Source of the DNA: Enterobacter asburiae
GTDB taxonomy: Bacteria > Pseudomonadota > Gammaproteobacteria > Enterobacterales > Enterobacteriaceae
Direction: 5' to 3'
Length of the DNA stretch: 64,000 nucleotides
Assembly: GCF_021440515.1 (NCBI RefSeq)
Contig: NZ_JAKCMV010000014.1
Span: forward strand, 1-64,000
Shown here: positions 42,112 to 55,150 of the stretch, in pieces
Layout of the letters: each line of letters opens with the position of its first letter
Position numbering within the stretch: position 1 is the first letter of the stretch
Notes under the pieces: model-generated
Databases searched by the model: none
Seen by the model: the letters and a program-made list of their open reading frames with translations, nothing else
What the model was told of the DNA's origin: nothing
Position numbers and translations under genes: made by a program

Positions 42112-44250
42112 TTACTCGCCCTGCTGTTCTGCGGCCGGTGCTTCCGGCGCGGCAGCTGGCTGAGACTGCTCGGTTGCTTCTTTGATGCTCAGACGGATAC
42201 GGCCCTGGCGGTCAACTTCCAGAACTTTAACCGGTACTTCCTGACCCATTTGCAGGTAGTCGGTCACTTTCTCAACGCGCTTGTCAGCGATCTGAGAGAT
42301 GTGTACCAGACCTTCTTTACCGCCACCGATGGCAACAAACGCGCCAAAGTCAACGATACGGGTCACTTTACCTGCATAGATACGGCCCACTTCAATTTCC
42401 GCAGTAATCTCTTCGATACGACGGATAGCGAATTTCGCTTTCTCGCCGTCGGTTGCTGCGATTTTCACAGTGCCGTCATCTTCGATTTCGATAGTGGTGC
42501 CAGTCTCTTCAGTCAGGGCACGGATAACAGAACCGCCCTTACCGATAACATCTTTGATCTTGTCTGGATTGATCTTGATGGTGTGGATACGTGGTGCGAA
42601 CTGAGAAATGTCGCCACGCGGCGCGTTAATCGCCTGTTCCATCACGCCCAGGATGTGCAGACGCGCACCTTTAGCCTGGTTCAGTGCAACCTGCATGATC
42701 TCTTTGGTAATACCTTCAATTTTGATATCCATCTGCAATGCAGAGATACCTTCGCGGGAACCCGCGACTTTGAAGTCCATATCGCCCAGGTGATCTTCGT
42801 CGCCCAGAATGTCAGACAGAACAACAAAGTTGTCGCCTTCCTTCACCAGACCCATTGCGATACCCGCAACAGCGGCTTTGATCGGCACGCCTGCATCCAT
42901 CAGCGCCAGAGATGCGCCACACACGGAAGCCATAGAAGAAGAACCGTTAGATTCGGTGATTTCAGAAACCACGCGAACGGTGTACGGGAATTTATCAGCT
43001 TCCGGCATAACTGCCAGCACGCCGCGCTTCGCTAGACGACCGTGACCAATTTCACGACGCTTCGGCGAGCCAACCATACCGGTCTCACCTACGGAGTACG
43101 GAGGGAAGTTATAGTGGAACAGGAAGCTGTCAGTGCGCTCGCCCATCAGTTCATCGATGTTCTGTGCGTCACGTGCAGTACCCAGCGTTGCTGTTACCAG
43201 CGCCTGAGTTTCGCCACGGGTGAACAGCGCGGAACCGTGAGTACGTGGCAGAACGCCAGTACGAACGTCCAGACCACGAATCATGTCTTTTTCACGACCA
43301 TCGATGCGTGGTTCGCCAGCCAGTACGCGGCTACGAACAACGTTTTTCTCGATTGCGTGCAGGATTTCACCCAGTTCGTTAGCGTCCAGGGTTTCGTCTT
43401 CTGCAACCAGCGTCGCGATAGTTTCAGACTTGATCACGTCAACCTGAGCGTAACGCTCTTGTTTGTCAGTGATGCGGTAAGCATCGCTCAGACGAGATTC
43501 AGCCAGCGCAGCAACGCGTGCATTCAGCGCGTCGTTCACTGCTTCAGGCTGCCAGTCCCAGCGTGGTTTACCGGCTTCTTTCACCAGATCGTTGATGTTC
43601 TGGATAACGATCTGCTGCTGGTCGTGGCCGAACACCACAGCGCCCAGCATCTGATCTTCGCTCAGCAGTTCAGCTTCGGATTCAACCATCAGAACCGCAG
43701 CTTCAGTACCGGCAACAACCAGGTCCAGCTTACTTTCTTTCAGCTCTTCCTGAGTTGGGTTCAGCACGTACTGGTCGTTGATGTAACCCACGCGCGCAGC
43801 ACCGATTGGGCCATTGAATGGAATACCGGACAGGGACAGCGCAGCAGATGCGCCGATCATTGCCACGATGTCCGGGTTAACCTGTGGGTTAACGGAAACA
43901 ACGGTAGCGATAACCTGTACTTCGTTTACGAAGCCTTCCGGGAACAGCGGACGAACCGGGCGGTCAATCAGACGCGCAATCAGGGTTTCGCCTTCGCTTG
44001 GGCGGCCTTCACGACGGAAGAAACCACCAGGGATTTTACCGGCAGCGTAAGTACGCTCCTGGTAGTTAACGGTCAGCGGGAAGAAGTCCTGACCTGGTTT
44101 TGCTTTTTTCTGGCCAACAACGGTAACGAATACCGCAGTGTCATCCATGCTTACCATAACGGCAGCAGTAGCCTGACGCGCCATCATGCCGGTTTCCAGC
44201 GTGACGGTGTGCTGACCATACTGGAATTTACGAACGATCGGATTCAGCAA
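42112..44250 (-). CDS. pnp: Polynucleotide phosphorylase Pnp
   Basis: PNPase is a 712-residue 3'-5' phosphorolytic exoribonuclease and core member of the RNA degradosome. Two RNase PH-like domains (about residues 1-230 and 310-540) flank a helical domain. KH (about 550-615, [17 protein letters not shown]) and S1 (about 620-690) follow, with an Ala/Pro/Glu tail. The start is TTG at 44250, reading (M)[11 protein letters not shown], seven bases after AGGACAG, as in E. coli; the upstream in-frame extension is leader RNA. Confidence 0.96.
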   Translation of the reverse strand: MLNPIVRKFQYGQHTVTLETGMMARQATAAVMVSMDDTAVFVTVVGQKKAKPGQDFFPLTVNYQERTYAAGKIPGGFFRREGRPSEGETLIARLIDRPVRPLFPEGFVNEVQVIATVVSVNPQVNPDIVAMIGASAALSLSGIPFNGPIGAARVGYINDQYVLNPTQEELKESKLDLVVAGTEAAVLMVESEAELLSEDQMLGAVVFGHDQQQIVIQNINDLVKEAGKPRWDWQPEAVNDALNARVAALAESRLSDAYRITDKQERYAQVDVIKSETIATLVAEDETLDANELGEILHAIEKNVVRSRVLAGEPRIDGREKDMIRGLDVRTGVLPRTHGSALFTRGETQALVTATLGTARDAQNIDELMGERTDSFLFHYNFPPYSVGETGMVGSPKRREIGHGRLAKRGVLAVMPEADKFPYTVRVVSEITESNGSSSMASVCGASLALMDAGVPIKAAVAGIAMGLVKEGDNFVVLSDILGDEDHLGDMDFKVAGSREGISALQMDIKIEGITKEIMQVALNQAKGARLHILGVMEQAINAPRGDISQFAPRIHTIKINPDKIKDVIGKGGSVIRALTEETGTTIEIEDDGTVKIAATDGEKAKFAIRRIEEITAEIEVGRIYAGKVTRIVDFGAFVAIGGGKEGLVHISQIADKRVEKVTDYLQMGQEVPVKVLEVDRQGRIRLSIKEATEQSQPAAAPEAPAAEQQGE

Positions 44251-44308
44251 AGTTCTGTCCTTTCTTAAATGTTTGACAGCACACATTAGTGTGCTGACGG
44301 TTTAACCC

Positions 44309-44398
44309 GATCTTCTTCGCATCCTCGCGACTAATGACAACCGACACCCCCATGGGTGAAGCCTCTCATTAGCCGCGCGAACCTCTGCAATGAAGATC
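44309..44398 (-). promoter_or_regulatory. pnp leader double hairpin (RNase III target)
   Basis: GATCTTC (44309-44315) pairs with GAAGATC (44392-44398), and TCGCGACTAATGA pairs with TCATTAGCCGCGCGA inside it. In E. coli RNase III cuts this leader stem and PNPase then represses its own translation; the long interrupted stem is conserved here. Confidence 0.75.
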
Positions 44399-44448
44399 AT
44401 TTATAGCAACAATACAATAGTTTCCAGTGAATTGCTGCCGTCTGGTTG

Positions 44449-44475
44449 AAAAAAGGGGCCATCAGGCCCCCTTTT
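44449..44475 (-). terminator. rpsO terminator
   Basis: On the minus strand GGGGCC-TGAT-GGCCCC is followed by TTTTTT. It partly separates rpsO from pnp, as in E. coli, where readthrough supplies pnp. Confidence 0.85.
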
Positions 44476-44491
44476 CTGAAACTCGCAAGAC

Positions 44492-45850
<1,359 letters not shown>

Positions 45851-45851
<1 letters not shown>

Positions 45852-46255
45852 CAGTCCTCCTTGCTGTCGTCCGCAGGGTTAACACGACGTTCGTCGTCAT
45901 GTTTCACCACGCTGGTTACCAGGTTGGACATGCGCATACCTTCGACCAGCGAGTTGTCGTAGAAGAAGGTCAGTTCCGGCACGATACGCAGGCGCATCGC
46001 TTTGCCCAGAAGGGAGCGGATAAAACCAGACGCTTCCTGCAAGGCTTTAATGCCGTTTTTCACCGCTGCTTCATCCTGGTCGTTCAGGAAGGTCACGAAC
46101 ACTTTGGCATAAGCCAGATCGCGGGACATTTCCACACCAGAAACGGTGGTCATCATGCCCACGCGTGGGTCTTTAATTTCACGTTGCAGAATGAGTGCGA
46201 TCTCTTTCTGCATTTCCTGCGCGACGCGCTGAGGGCGACCAAATTCTTTCGCCAT
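45851..46255 (-). CDS. rbfA: 30S ribosome-binding factor RbfA
   Basis: RbfA is a 134-residue KH-fold factor that binds the 30S subunit and aids 16S rRNA 5' maturation and cold adaptation. [20 protein letters not shown] opens it and the [11 protein letters not shown] tail closes it. ATG 46255 was chosen from the E. coli start; a six-codon longer frame exists. Confidence 0.96.
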
Positions 46256-46271
46256 AATAAATTCTCCAGAC

Positions 46272-46296
46272 AAAAAAGGGGCTAAAGCCCCTTTTT
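46272..46296 (-). terminator. Partial terminator between infB and rbfA
   Basis: AAAAAGGGGC-TAAA-GCCCCTTTTT is symmetrical. As it lies inside an operon, it probably only reduces transcription into rbfA-truB. Confidence 0.7.
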
Positions 46297-46302
46297 AAAA
46301 TT

Positions 46303-46336
46303 ATTGCCGGGTGGCGCTTCGCTTACCCGGCCTACG
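46303..46336. repeat. REP unit between infB and rbfA
   Basis: GCCGGGTGGCGCTTCGCTTA with CCCGGC is an enterobacterial REP palindrome inside the operon, next to the hairpin at 46272-46296. Confidence 0.75.
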
Positions 46337-46360
46337 TCAGTAATCTTCAGTCGACGAAGA

Positions 46361-49051
46361 TTAAGCGATGGTACGCTGAATTTCGATGATCTCGAACACT
46401 TCGATCATATCGCCAACGCGAACGTCGTTGTAGTTCTTCACACCGATACCACATTCCATGCCGTTACGGACTTCGTTAACGTCATCTTTGAAGCGGCGCA
46501 GGGATTCCAGCTCGCCTTCGTAGATAACCACGTTGTCACGCAGTACGCGGATTGGGTTGTGACGCTTGATGTTACCTTCGGTAACCATACAGCCCGCAAT
46601 CGCACCGAATTTCGGTGATTTGAACACGTCACGCACTTCAGCCAGACCGATAATCTGCTGTTTCAGCTCTGGAGACAGCATACCGCTCATTGCCGCTTTC
46701 ACTTCGTCGATCAGGTTATAGATGACGGAGTAGTAACGCAGATCCAGGCTTTCAGCATCGATAACTTTACGCGCGGAAGCATCAGCACGAACGTTGAAGC
46801 CAACCAGAATAGCGTTGGAAGCCGCTGCCAGTGTTGCGTCGGTTTCGGTGATACCACCTACGCCAGAACCGATGATCTTCACTTTCACTTCGTCGGTAGA
46901 CAGTTTCAGCAAGGAATCGGAAATCGCTTCGACAGAACCCTGAACGTCGGCCTTCAGAACGATGTTCACTTCGTGAACTTCGCCTTCGGTCATGTTGGCA
47001 AACATGTTTTCGAGTTTAGATTTCTGCTGACGAGCCAGCTTAACTTCACGGAATTTGCCCTGACGATACAGTGCAACTTCACGCGCTTTCTTCTCGTCAC
47101 GAACCACGGTCACTTCATCACCCGCAGCCGGAACGCCGGACAGACCCAGGATTTCCACTGGAATGGATGGGCCCGCTTCCAGCACTTCCTGACCCAGTTC
47201 GTTACGCATCGCACGAACGCGACCGTATTCGAAACCACACAGAACGATGTCGCCTTTGTTCAGCGTACCTTCACGAACCAGTACCGTTGCAACCGGACCA
47301 CGACCTTTATCCAGGAAGGATTCGATTACCGCACCGCTCGCCATACCTTTACGAACCGCTTTCAGTTCCAGAACTTCAGCCTGAAGCAGGATAGCGTTCA
47401 GCAGGTCATCAATACCGGTACCCGCTTTCGCAGACACAGGGATGAACTGCGCTTCGCCGCCCCACTCTTCCGGCATAACGCCGTACTGAGACAGTTCGTT
47501 CTTAACGCGATCCATATCGGCTTCTGGCTTATCGATTTTGTTCACTGCAACAACCAGAGGTACCTGCGCCGCTTTCGCGTGCTGGATAGCTTCAATGGTC
47601 TGCGGCATCACGCCGTCATCTGCTGCAACAACCAGAACAACGATATCCGTTGCCTGAGCACCACGAGCACGCATAGAGGTAAACGCTGCGTGGCCTGGGG
47701 TATCCAGGAAGGTGATCATGCCGTTTTCGGTTTCTACGTGGTATGCACCGATGTGCTGGGTAATACCACCCGCTTCGCCGGACGCCACTTTAGTAGAACG
47801 AATGTAGTCAAGCAGAGAGGTTTTACCGTGGTCAACGTGACCCATGATGGTCACAACTGGTGCACGCGGTTCAGCCGCAGCGCCGGTGTCACGGTCGCTC
47901 ATTACTGCTTCTTCCAGCTCGTTTTCACGACGCAGGATAACTTTGTGGCCCATCTCCTCGGCAACCAGCTGTGCGGTTTCCTGGTCGATGACCTGGTTGA
48001 TGGTTGCCATTGCGCCCAGTTTCATCATCGCTTTGATGACCTGAGAGCCTTTAACCGCCATCTTGTTCGCCAGATCGCCAACGGTGATGGTTTCGCCAAT
48101 CACAACGTCACGGTTAACGGCCTGAGCAGGCTTCTGGAAGCCCTGTTGCAGAGCTGAACCTTTACGCTTGCCGCCTTTGCCACCGCGACCCGCTGCACGT
48201 GCTTCTTCACGGTCAGCTTTAGATTCAGCGTGCTTGTTGCCTTTCTTCTGAGGACGGGCAGTTTTAGATGCGGTGCGGGTACGACCACGACCACCTTCAA
48301 CCTCACGGTCGTTTTCGTCTTCAGCCTGACGCGCGTGCTGAGAAGTGGTGACGTGATAATCGCTGTTGTCTTCAGTCGGCTCAGCGGCATTCACGCCGTT
48401 TTTCTCATTCTCTTCTGCCATACGGCGCGCTTCTTCAGCAACACGACGTGCATCTTCTTCCAGCTTACGGCGGGCTTCTTCTTCCGCTTTACGCTTCAGC
48501 TCGGCAGCTTCATTTTCACGGCGGGCTTTTTCAGCCTGGGCGGTTTTTGTCATTTCGTCTGTCTGTTGATTGCTCACTTTGTCTTTTTCCGCAGCGTCAC
48601 GCTTCACTCTATCACTTGCGTCGCGTTTCGCTTTTTCTGCGGCCTCACGTTCAGCTTTTAATTCTGCTTCACGCTTGGCAGTTGCTTCTGCCTCACGCTG
48701 AGCTTGTTCTTCCGCTTCACGCTGTGCCTGCTCTTCCGCGGCAAGGCGTTCTGCCTCTTGCGGATCACGTTTTACAAAGGTGCGCGTCTTGCGGACTTCG
48801 ATTTGTACCGATTTGCTTTTGCCACCGGTACCAGGAATGTTCAACGTGCTGCGCGTTTTACGCTGCAACGTCAGTTTGTCAGGCGTAGAACCGTGTTCAC
48901 GGTTCAGATACGCCAGTAATGTTTGTTTTTCGTTCGCGGTCACCGAGTCATCAGCGGACTTTGGGATCCCTGCATCAGCAAATTGCTGTACCAGGCGGTC
49001 CACAGAGGTCTGAATTTCGGCAGCCAACGATTTTACAGTTACATCAGTCAT
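46361..49051 (-). CDS. infB: Translation initiation factor IF-2
   Basis: IF-2 is an 896-residue GTPase that places fMet-tRNA on the 30S subunit and drives subunit joining. The N-terminal domain (1-50) precedes a long charged Ala/Glu/Lys/Arg coiled region (about 95-225). The G domain has GHVDHGKT (P-loop, about residue 404), DTPGH and NKID, and the C-terminal domains bind fMet-tRNA. E. coli makes shorter IF2-2/3 forms from internal starts, likely here too. It is slightly longer than the E. coli protein (890), with the difference in the charged region. Confidence 0.97.
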   Translation of the reverse strand: MTDVTVKSLAAEIQTSVDRLVQQFADAGIPKSADDSVTANEKQTLLAYLNREHGSTPDKLTLQRKTRSTLNIPGTGGKSKSVQIEVRKTRTFVKRDPQEAERLAAEEQAQREAEEQAQREAEATAKREAELKAEREAAEKAKRDASDRVKRDAAEKDKVSNQQTDEMTKTAQAEKARRENEAAELKRKAEEEARRKLEEDARRVAEEARRMAEENEKNGVNAAEPTEDNSDYHVTTSQHARQAEDENDREVEGGRGRTRTASKTARPQKKGNKHAESKADREEARAAGRGGKGGKRKGSALQQGFQKPAQAVNRDVVIGETITVGDLANKMAVKGSQVIKAMMKLGAMATINQVIDQETAQLVAEEMGHKVILRRENELEEAVMSDRDTGAAAEPRAPVVTIMGHVDHGKTSLLDYIRSTKVASGEAGGITQHIGAYHVETENGMITFLDTPGHAAFTSMRARGAQATDIVVLVVAADDGVMPQTIEAIQHAKAAQVPLVVAVNKIDKPEADMDRVKNELSQYGVMPEEWGGEAQFIPVSAKAGTGIDDLLNAILLQAEVLELKAVRKGMASGAVIESFLDKGRGPVATVLVREGTLNKGDIVLCGFEYGRVRAMRNELGQEVLEAGPSIPVEILGLSGVPAAGDEVTVVRDEKKAREVALYRQGKFREVKLARQQKSKLENMFANMTEGEVHEVNIVLKADVQGSVEAISDSLLKLSTDEVKVKIIGSGVGGITETDATLAAASNAILVGFNVRADASARKVIDAESLDLRYYSVIYNLIDEVKAAMSGMLSPELKQQIIGLAEVRDVFKSPKFGAIAGCMVTEGNIKRHNPIRVLRDNVVIYEGELESLRRFKDDVNEVRNGMECGIGVKNYNDVRVGDMIEVFEIIEIQRTIA

Positions 49052-49075
49052 GCTGTTCCTTCCTGCTACAGTTTA

Positions 49076-50578
49076 TTACGCTTCGTCGCCGAACCAGCAA
49101 ATATTACGTGCGGCCATGATGAGTTCGCCGGCTTTCTCGTCGGTTAAACCTTCGATATCGGCCAGGTCATCAACGCCTTGTTCAGCGAGATCTTCCAGCG
49201 TACAAACACCACGGGCAGCCAGCTTGAACGCAATCGCACGATCAAGACCTTCCAGATTCAGCAGGTCATCAGCCGGCTTGTTATCGCCAAGGCTTTCTTC
49301 CTGAGCCAGTGCCAGGGTGGTCAGTGCGTTTTTAGCGCGTTCACGCAGGGCTTCAACGGTTGGCTCATCCAGACCGTCAATTTCCAGCAGCTCTTTCATT
49401 GGCACATAGGCCAGTTCTTCCAGCGTAGAGAAACCTTCTTCAACCAGAACGGTGGCAAAATCTTCGTCAATGTCCAGGTACTTCGTAAAGGTGTCAATCG
49501 CTGCATGGGCTTCAGCCTGATGCTTAGCTTGCAGGTCATCAACGGTCATCACGTTGAGTTCCCAACCGCTCAGCTGCGAAGCCAGGCGCACGTTCTGGCC
49601 GTTACGTCCGATAGCCTGTGCCAGGTTACCGGCTTCAACGGCGATATCCATCGTGTGTTTGTCTTCGTCAACCACGATAGATGCGACGTCGGCTGGAGCC
49701 ATCGCGTTGATCACGAACTGCGCCGGGTTGTCGTCCCACAGGACGATATCGATACGCTCGCCGCCCAGTTCAGTCGAAACCGCCTGAACACGCGCGCCGC
49801 GCATACCTACACAAGCACCTACCGGATCGATACGTTTGTCATTGGTTTTCACGGCGATTTTCGCGCGAGAACCCGGATCGCGAGCAGCTGCTTTAATTTC
49901 AATGACTTCTTCGCCGATTTCCGGCACTTCGATACGGAACAGTTCAACCAGCATTTCTGGTTTAGAACGGGTCACGAACAGTTGAGCACCACGCGCTTCT
50001 GGACGCACAGCGTACAGAACACCACGGATACGGTCACCTGGACGGAAGTTTTCACGCGGCAGCATGTCTTCACGCAGGATAACGGCTTCAGCATTACCGG
50101 CCAGCCCTTCGGATTTGATCTCCAGAGAGATGTTGTCGCGGTTTACTTTTTTCACCACGCCAGTGACGATTTCGCCTTCCTGATCGCGGAACTGATCGAC
50201 AACCATCGCGCGCTCAGCTTCACGTACTTTCTGTACGATGACCTGTTTCGCGGTCTGAGTGGTGATACGGTCGAAGGTCACAGATTCAATCTGATCTTCA
50301 ACGTACTCGCCCACGTTCAGGCTTTCGTCTTCGAAACGCGCGGCTTCCAGCGTGATTTCTTTGGTTGGTTGAGTCACTTCTTCAACAATCACCCAACGAC
50401 GGAATGTATCGAAGTCACCGCTTTTACGATCGATTTCTACGCGAACATCGATCTCTTGTTCATATTTTTTCTTGGTTGCTGTAGCCAGGGCACTTTCCAG
50501 CGCTTCGAAAATTTTCTCACGCGGCAGTGATTTCTCGTTGGAAACGGCTTCAACAACAGCCAAAATTTCTTTGTTCAT
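49076..50578 (-). CDS. nusA: Transcription termination/antitermination factor NusA
   Basis: NusA is a 500-residue RNA polymerase-binding protein. It controls pausing, intrinsic and Rho termination, and rRNA/lambda antitermination. The N-terminal domain (1-130) is followed by S1 (about 135-205), KH1 and KH2 (about 210-350) and two acidic repeats at the C-terminus (about 365-495). Relative to E. coli (495) there are five extra residues in the S1 domain: [17 protein letters not shown] instead of ISLDLGNNAEAV. The gap to infB is 24 bp. Confidence 0.97.
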   Translation of the reverse strand: MNKEILAVVEAVSNEKSLPREKIFEALESALATATKKKYEQEIDVRVEIDRKSGDFDTFRRWVIVEEVTQPTKEITLEAARFEDESLNVGEYVEDQIESVTFDRITTQTAKQVIVQKVREAERAMVVDQFRDQEGEIVTGVVKKVNRDNISLEIKSEGLAGNAEAVILREDMLPRENFRPGDRIRGVLYAVRPEARGAQLFVTRSKPEMLVELFRIEVPEIGEEVIEIKAAARDPGSRAKIAVKTNDKRIDPVGACVGMRGARVQAVSTELGGERIDIVLWDDNPAQFVINAMAPADVASIVVDEDKHTMDIAVEAGNLAQAIGRNGQNVRLASQLSGWELNVMTVDDLQAKHQAEAHAAIDTFTKYLDIDEDFATVLVEEGFSTLEELAYVPMKELLEIDGLDEPTVEALRERAKNALTTLALAQEESLGDNKPADDLLNLEGLDRAIAFKLAARGVCTLEDLAEQGVDDLADIEGLTDEKAGELIMAARNICWFGDEA

Positions 50579-50606
50579 CGCGGGCTTTTCACCTCAATCC
50601 AGACTG

Positions 50607-51059
50607 TTAAAAGTGGGGAACCAGGTTCGCCTTCTGGATATTACTCAGCGCGAACACTTCATCTTTGCCTTCGACTGTCACCGTGATCATTTCACCATCA
50701 ACGGCTTTAATAATACCCTGCCATTTACGGCGGTTCTGTACGGCCATTCGCAGAACGAGAGCCACTTCTTCACCGGTAAAGCGCACATAGTGCTCGGCCG
50801 TGAACATTGGGCGATCGAGGCCAGGTGAGGAAACTTCCAGGTTATAGGCAACGGTAATAGGATCTTCAACGTCCATCACCGCACTCACCTGATGGCTGAC
50901 ATCAGCACAATCATCAACATTGATGCCATCTTCACTATCAATATAGATGCGCAGCGTCGATGTACGGCCGCGAACGAATTCGATGCCGACCAGTTCGTAG
51001 CCCAGTGCTTCGACCGGTGCAGTAATCATCTCTGTTAATTTTTGCTCTAATGTGGACAA
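50607..51059 (-). CDS. rimP: Ribosome maturation factor RimP
   Basis: RimP is a 150-residue factor needed for 30S maturation. The N-terminal alpha/beta domain (about 1-85, [19 protein letters not shown]) is followed by an Sm-like C-terminal barrel. The start is TTG at 51059, chosen because it gives [10 protein letters not shown] as in E. coli and has GGGGGTGG just upstream; in-frame GTG and TTG codons 2 and 4 codons earlier are alternatives. It is the first protein gene after metY. Confidence 0.93.
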   Translation of the reverse strand: MSTLEQKLTEMITAPVEALGYELVGIEFVRGRTSTLRIYIDSEDGINVDDCADVSHQVSAVMDVEDPITVAYNLEVSSPGLDRPMFTAEHYVRFTGEEVALVLRMAVQNRRKWQGIIKAVDGEMITVTVEGKDEVFALSNIQKANLVPHF

Positions 51060-51076
51060 GCCCACCCCCAAGACAT

Positions 51077-51144
51077 AAAAAAAGGGCGTAAAGCCCAGTT
51101 ATTCTGTAGTCAGATAACAAAAAACCCCGATAAATCGGGGTTTT
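51077..51144 (-). terminator. Two tandem terminator hairpins between metY and rimP
   Basis: On the minus strand, first AAAACCCCGAT-TTATCGGGGTTTT (51144-51121), then GGGC-TTTAC-GCCC followed by seven T (51096-51077). Transcripts from the metY promoter must read through both to reach rimP-nusA, which suits NusA feedback control. Confidence 0.75.
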
Positions 51145-51266
51145 AGATAACTGAACCCTATAGCCACAACTGTGGCCTGGAGCACTCTCCGAAAGAATTT
51201 TTTCAAATCCAGCTACGAAGCCTCTAGGTCTTCACAGTATATTTGAAAAAGAACTTTATGGGAAAG

Positions 51267-51343
<77 letters not shown>

Positions 51344-51358
51344 CCTGAAACGTGGCAA

Positions 51359-51387
51359 ATTCTACGCGTTTTGGGTAGAAAATGCAA
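51359..51387 (-). promoter_or_regulatory. metY promoter
   Basis: TTGCAT (51387-51382), a 17-bp spacer and TAGAAT (51364-51359), 15 bases before the tRNA. It is near-identical to the E. coli metY-nusA promoter. Confidence 0.8.
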
Positions 51388-51546
51388 ATAATGCTGGGAT
51401 TTGGTACCGAAGACGGGACGTAAAATCGGTGTTCAGTATATTGATAGTTAACCCTACCTGTCAACCCTGAACGGGTCAGGTTAATTGCGGGGAAATTTTT
51501 ACAAAAAACGCAGGAGTCTCTTTCGGTCATCGACAAAAGATGATTA

Positions 51547-51580
51547 AATGAATACTCACTTATTTTGCATAAACATGCAT
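51547..51580 (+). promoter_or_regulatory. ARG boxes upstream of argG
   Basis: ATGAATACTCACTTAT (51548-51563) followed by TTTGCATAAACATGCAT fits two adjacent ArgR boxes (consensus TGAAT-N4-ATTCA), the usual arrangement for arginine repression. Confidence 0.6.
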
Positions 51581-51602
51581 CGAGAGCGAAAGCGGTCTCT
51601 AA

Positions 51603-52976
<1,374 letters not shown>

Positions 52977-52993
52977 TCACTGAACAGTTATGC

Positions 52994-53020
52994 AAAAAGC
53001 GCCCAATGGGCGCTTTTTTT
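52994..53020 (+). terminator. argG terminator
   Basis: AAAAAGCGCCC-AAT-GGGCGC followed by seven T. Confidence 0.92.
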
Positions 53021-53031
53021 GTGAGCTTTTG

Positions 53032-53097
53032 TAGGGCGGGTAAGCGTAGCGCCACCCGCCGGTTTGCCCGGTGGCGCTACGCTTACCGGGCCTACGA
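53032..53097. repeat. Paired REP units (BIME) after argG
   Basis: Two REP units face each other: GGTAAGCGTAGCGCCACC and its exact complement GGTGGCGCTACGCTTACC are separated by a short CGCCGGTTTGCC spacer, giving a long perfect stem of 18 bp or more. Confidence 0.85.
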
Positions 53098-53116
53098 ATG
53101 CCAAAAGGTACAGACG

Positions 53117-53144
53117 AAAAAAAAAGACGTCTTTCGACGTCTTT
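53117..53144 (-). terminator. Terminator after leuU
   Basis: On the minus strand AAAGACGTC-GAAA-GACGTCTT is followed by seven or more T (A run 53117-53125). Confidence 0.88.
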
Positions 53145-53156
53145 CTTCTGGAATAT

Positions 53157-53243
53157 TGGTACCGAGGATGGGACTCGAACCCACAAGCCCGTTAGGGCAC
53201 TACCACCTCAAGGTAGCGTGTCTACCAATTCCACCACCTCGGT
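53157..53243 (-). tRNA. leuU: tRNA-Leu (GAG)
   Basis: This 87-nt class II tRNA has a long variable arm (TGCCCTAACGGGC) and encoded CCA. The anticodon loop is CCTTGAGGT with anticodon GAG. The acceptor stem ACCGAGG pairs with CCTCGGT. It lies directly after secG on the same strand, as in E. coli. Confidence 0.97.
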
Positions 53244-53252
53244 ACTGAATAC

Positions 53253-53588
53253 TTACTGCGGGATATCGCTGGTCGGCTTAGCCGGTGCAGCTGGCTGAGT
53301 AGTCTGCTCAGTTTTCGCTGGCGCACTCAGATTTTCCCACTCGCTTCCTTTATTGGTCTTGTTGCTGTTGATATTGCCCAGCGCCAGACTGATGATGAAG
53401 AACAGCGTAGCCAGAATCGCAGTTGTACGGGTCATGAAGTTCGCAGAACCACTTGAACCAAACAGCGTACCGGAAGCGCCTGCTCCGAAGGAGGCTCCCA
53501 TATCAGCGCCTTTACCCTGTTGCAGCATGATCAGCGCTACAAGAGCGATGGCTACAATAAGGAAAATAACTAAAAGAGCTTCGTACAT
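53253..53588 (-). CDS. secG: Protein translocase subunit SecG
   Basis: SecG is a 111-residue accessory subunit of the SecYEG channel. It has two membrane helices (about residues 3-23 and 52-72) joined by the glycine-rich cytoplasmic loop GADMGASFGAGASGTLFG. ATG 53588 was chosen from the family N-terminus MYEALLV. The next gene on the strand is leuU, 9 bp away, so both are likely on one precursor. Confidence 0.96.
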   Translation of the reverse strand: MYEALLVIFLIVAIALVALIMLQQGKGADMGASFGAGASGTLFGSSGSANFMTRTTAILATLFFIISLALGNINSNKTNKGSEWENLSAPAKTEQTTQPAAPAKPTSDIPQ

Positions 53589-53770
53589 AATCAACCTGTT
53601 CCTTGCGGATTTGCCGCATACCAATGCTTCGACCAATTAGCAGGATTTCGTGTTTCCCACTGAAGCGGGTGTGAATACTAACCAAAGCGAATGACCTTCG
53701 CAAGGGCATTTTCAGTGCATTGTATCAACTGCGGAAAAAAACATCAAAATGACATGATTTGCACAAAACA

Positions 53771-53793
53771 AAGGCGGCAAACGCCGCCTTTTT
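53771..53793 (-). terminator. glmM terminator
   Basis: AAGGCGGC-AAAC-GCCGCCTT; on the minus strand a T-rich TTTGTTTTG tail follows. Confidence 0.75.
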
Positions 53794-53812
53794 AAACACT
53801 TATCCTGCAAGA

Positions 53813-55150
53813 TTATGCAGCTTTAACGGCATCCGCAATACGATGTGCAAATTCAGTTACCTGCGCTTCGTCCTCGCCTTCTACCATTACGCGGATTAGC
53901 GGCTCAGTACCGGATTTACGCAACAGCACGCGGCCACGGTTGCCCAGCGCAGATTCCACCTCTGCCATCACCGCTTTCACGTTTGCATTTTCCAGCGGAT
54001 CGCCGTTTCCGTCGGTAAAGCGGACGTTAACCAGGATCTGAGGGAACATTTTCATACCGCTGCACAGATCGTGCAGGCTCATGTGGTTGCGAACCATCGC
54101 CGCGACCACCTGAAGCCCGGCGACAATACCGTCACCCGTCGTGGTTTTGTCGAGCAGGATAATGTGGCCGGAGTTTTCCGCGCCGATGCGCCAGCCCTTC
54201 TCCTGAAGTTTTTCCAGCACATAGCGGTCGCCCACTTTCGCGCGAACAAACGGAATGCCGAGCTGTTTCAGCGCCAGTTCAAGACCCATGTTGCTCATCA
54301 GCGTTCCTACCGCGCCACCGCGCAGTTGACCCTGACGCAGCCCTTCACGGGCAATGATATAGAGGATCTGATCGCCATCGACCTTATTGCCTTCGTGGTC
54401 AACCATGATGACGCGGTCGCCGTCGCCGTCCAGCGCAATACCAATATCCGCCTTTTCAGCCAGAACGCGTGCCTGGAGGGCACGAACATCCGTTGCACCG
54501 ACCTCTTCGTTAATGTTCAGCCCATCTGGCTCGCAGCCAATGGTAATCACTTTTGCGCCCAGCTCGCGGAACACGTTAGGTGCGATGTGATAGGTCGCGC
54601 CGTTTGCGCAGTCCACCACAATTTTAAGATGGCTCAGGCTCAGCTCATTAGGGAAGGTCCCTTTGCAGAACTCGATATAACGGCCTGCTGCATCCACGAT
54701 ACGACTGGCTTTACCCAGCTCTGCGGAGTCGACGCAGGTGATCTCTTTTTCCATCTCGGCTTCGATGGCTTCTTCAACGTCATCCGGCAGTTTGGTGCCG
54801 TCGGTAGAGAAGAATTTGATGCCGTTATCATAAAACGGGTTATGGGAGGCGGAAATCACGATCCCGGCTTCCGCTCGGAAGGCGCGAGTCAGGTAAGCAA
54901 CGGCAGGCGTTGGCATAGGGCCAGTAAAAGAGGCCGATAAGCCTGCGGCGGCAAGACCTGCTTCAAGCGCGGACTCCAGCATATAGCCAGAAATACGGGT
55001 GTCTTTACCGATAATGATTTTACGGGAGCCGTGACGCGCCAGCACCTTGCCCGCCGCCCAGCCCAGTTTCAGTACAAAATCAGGAGTGATTGGAGCGTCG
55101 CCCACGCGCCCACGGATGCCATCGGTACCAAAATATTTACGATTACTCAT
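53813..55150 (-). CDS. glmM: Phosphoglucosamine mutase GlmM
   Basis: GlmM is a 445-residue enzyme that turns glucosamine-6-phosphate into glucosamine-1-phosphate for UDP-GlcNAc, peptidoglycan and LPS. The phosphoserine is Ser102 in VISASHNPF. The metal-binding loop is LDGDGDRV (about residues 240-247), and the C-terminal [12 protein letters not shown] binds phosphate. ATG 55150 matches E. coli; it overlaps the end of folP by 8 bp. Confidence 0.97.
   Translation of the reverse strand: MSNRKYFGTDGIRGRVGDAPITPDFVLKLGWAAGKVLARHGSRKIIIGKDTRISGYMLESALEAGLAAAGLSASFTGPMPTPAVAYLTRAFRAEAGIVISASHNPFYDNGIKFFSTDGTKLPDDVEEAIEAEMEKEITCVDSAELGKASRIVDAAGRYIEFCKGTFPNELSLSHLKIVVDCANGATYHIAPNVFRELGAKVITIGCEPDGLNINEEVGATDVRALQARVLAEKADIGIALDGDGDRVIMVDHEGNKVDGDQILYIIAREGLRQGQLRGGAVGTLMSNMGLELALKQLGIPFVRAKVGDRYVLEKLQEKGWRIGAENSGHIILLDKTTTGDGIVAGLQVVAAMVRNHMSLHDLCSGMKMFPQILVNVRFTDGNGDPLENANVKAVMAEVESALGNRGRVLLRKSGTEPLIRVMVEGEDEAQVTEFAHRIADAVKAA

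Larger units (their letters stand above)
44307..44475 (+). ncRNA. sraG: Candidate SraG small RNA
   Basis: E. coli encodes the roughly 170-nt sRNA SraG opposite to pnp and rpsO in the same gap. The equivalent plus-strand interval is intact and ends in GGGGCC-ATCA-GGCCCC-CTTTT, a plausible terminator. The call rests mainly on position; the primary sequence was not compared base by base. Confidence 0.4.

Noticed and set aside
53032-53097. CRISPR-like repeat pair after argG
   Set aside because: There are only two inverted units with no spacers between direct repeats; it is a paired REP element.
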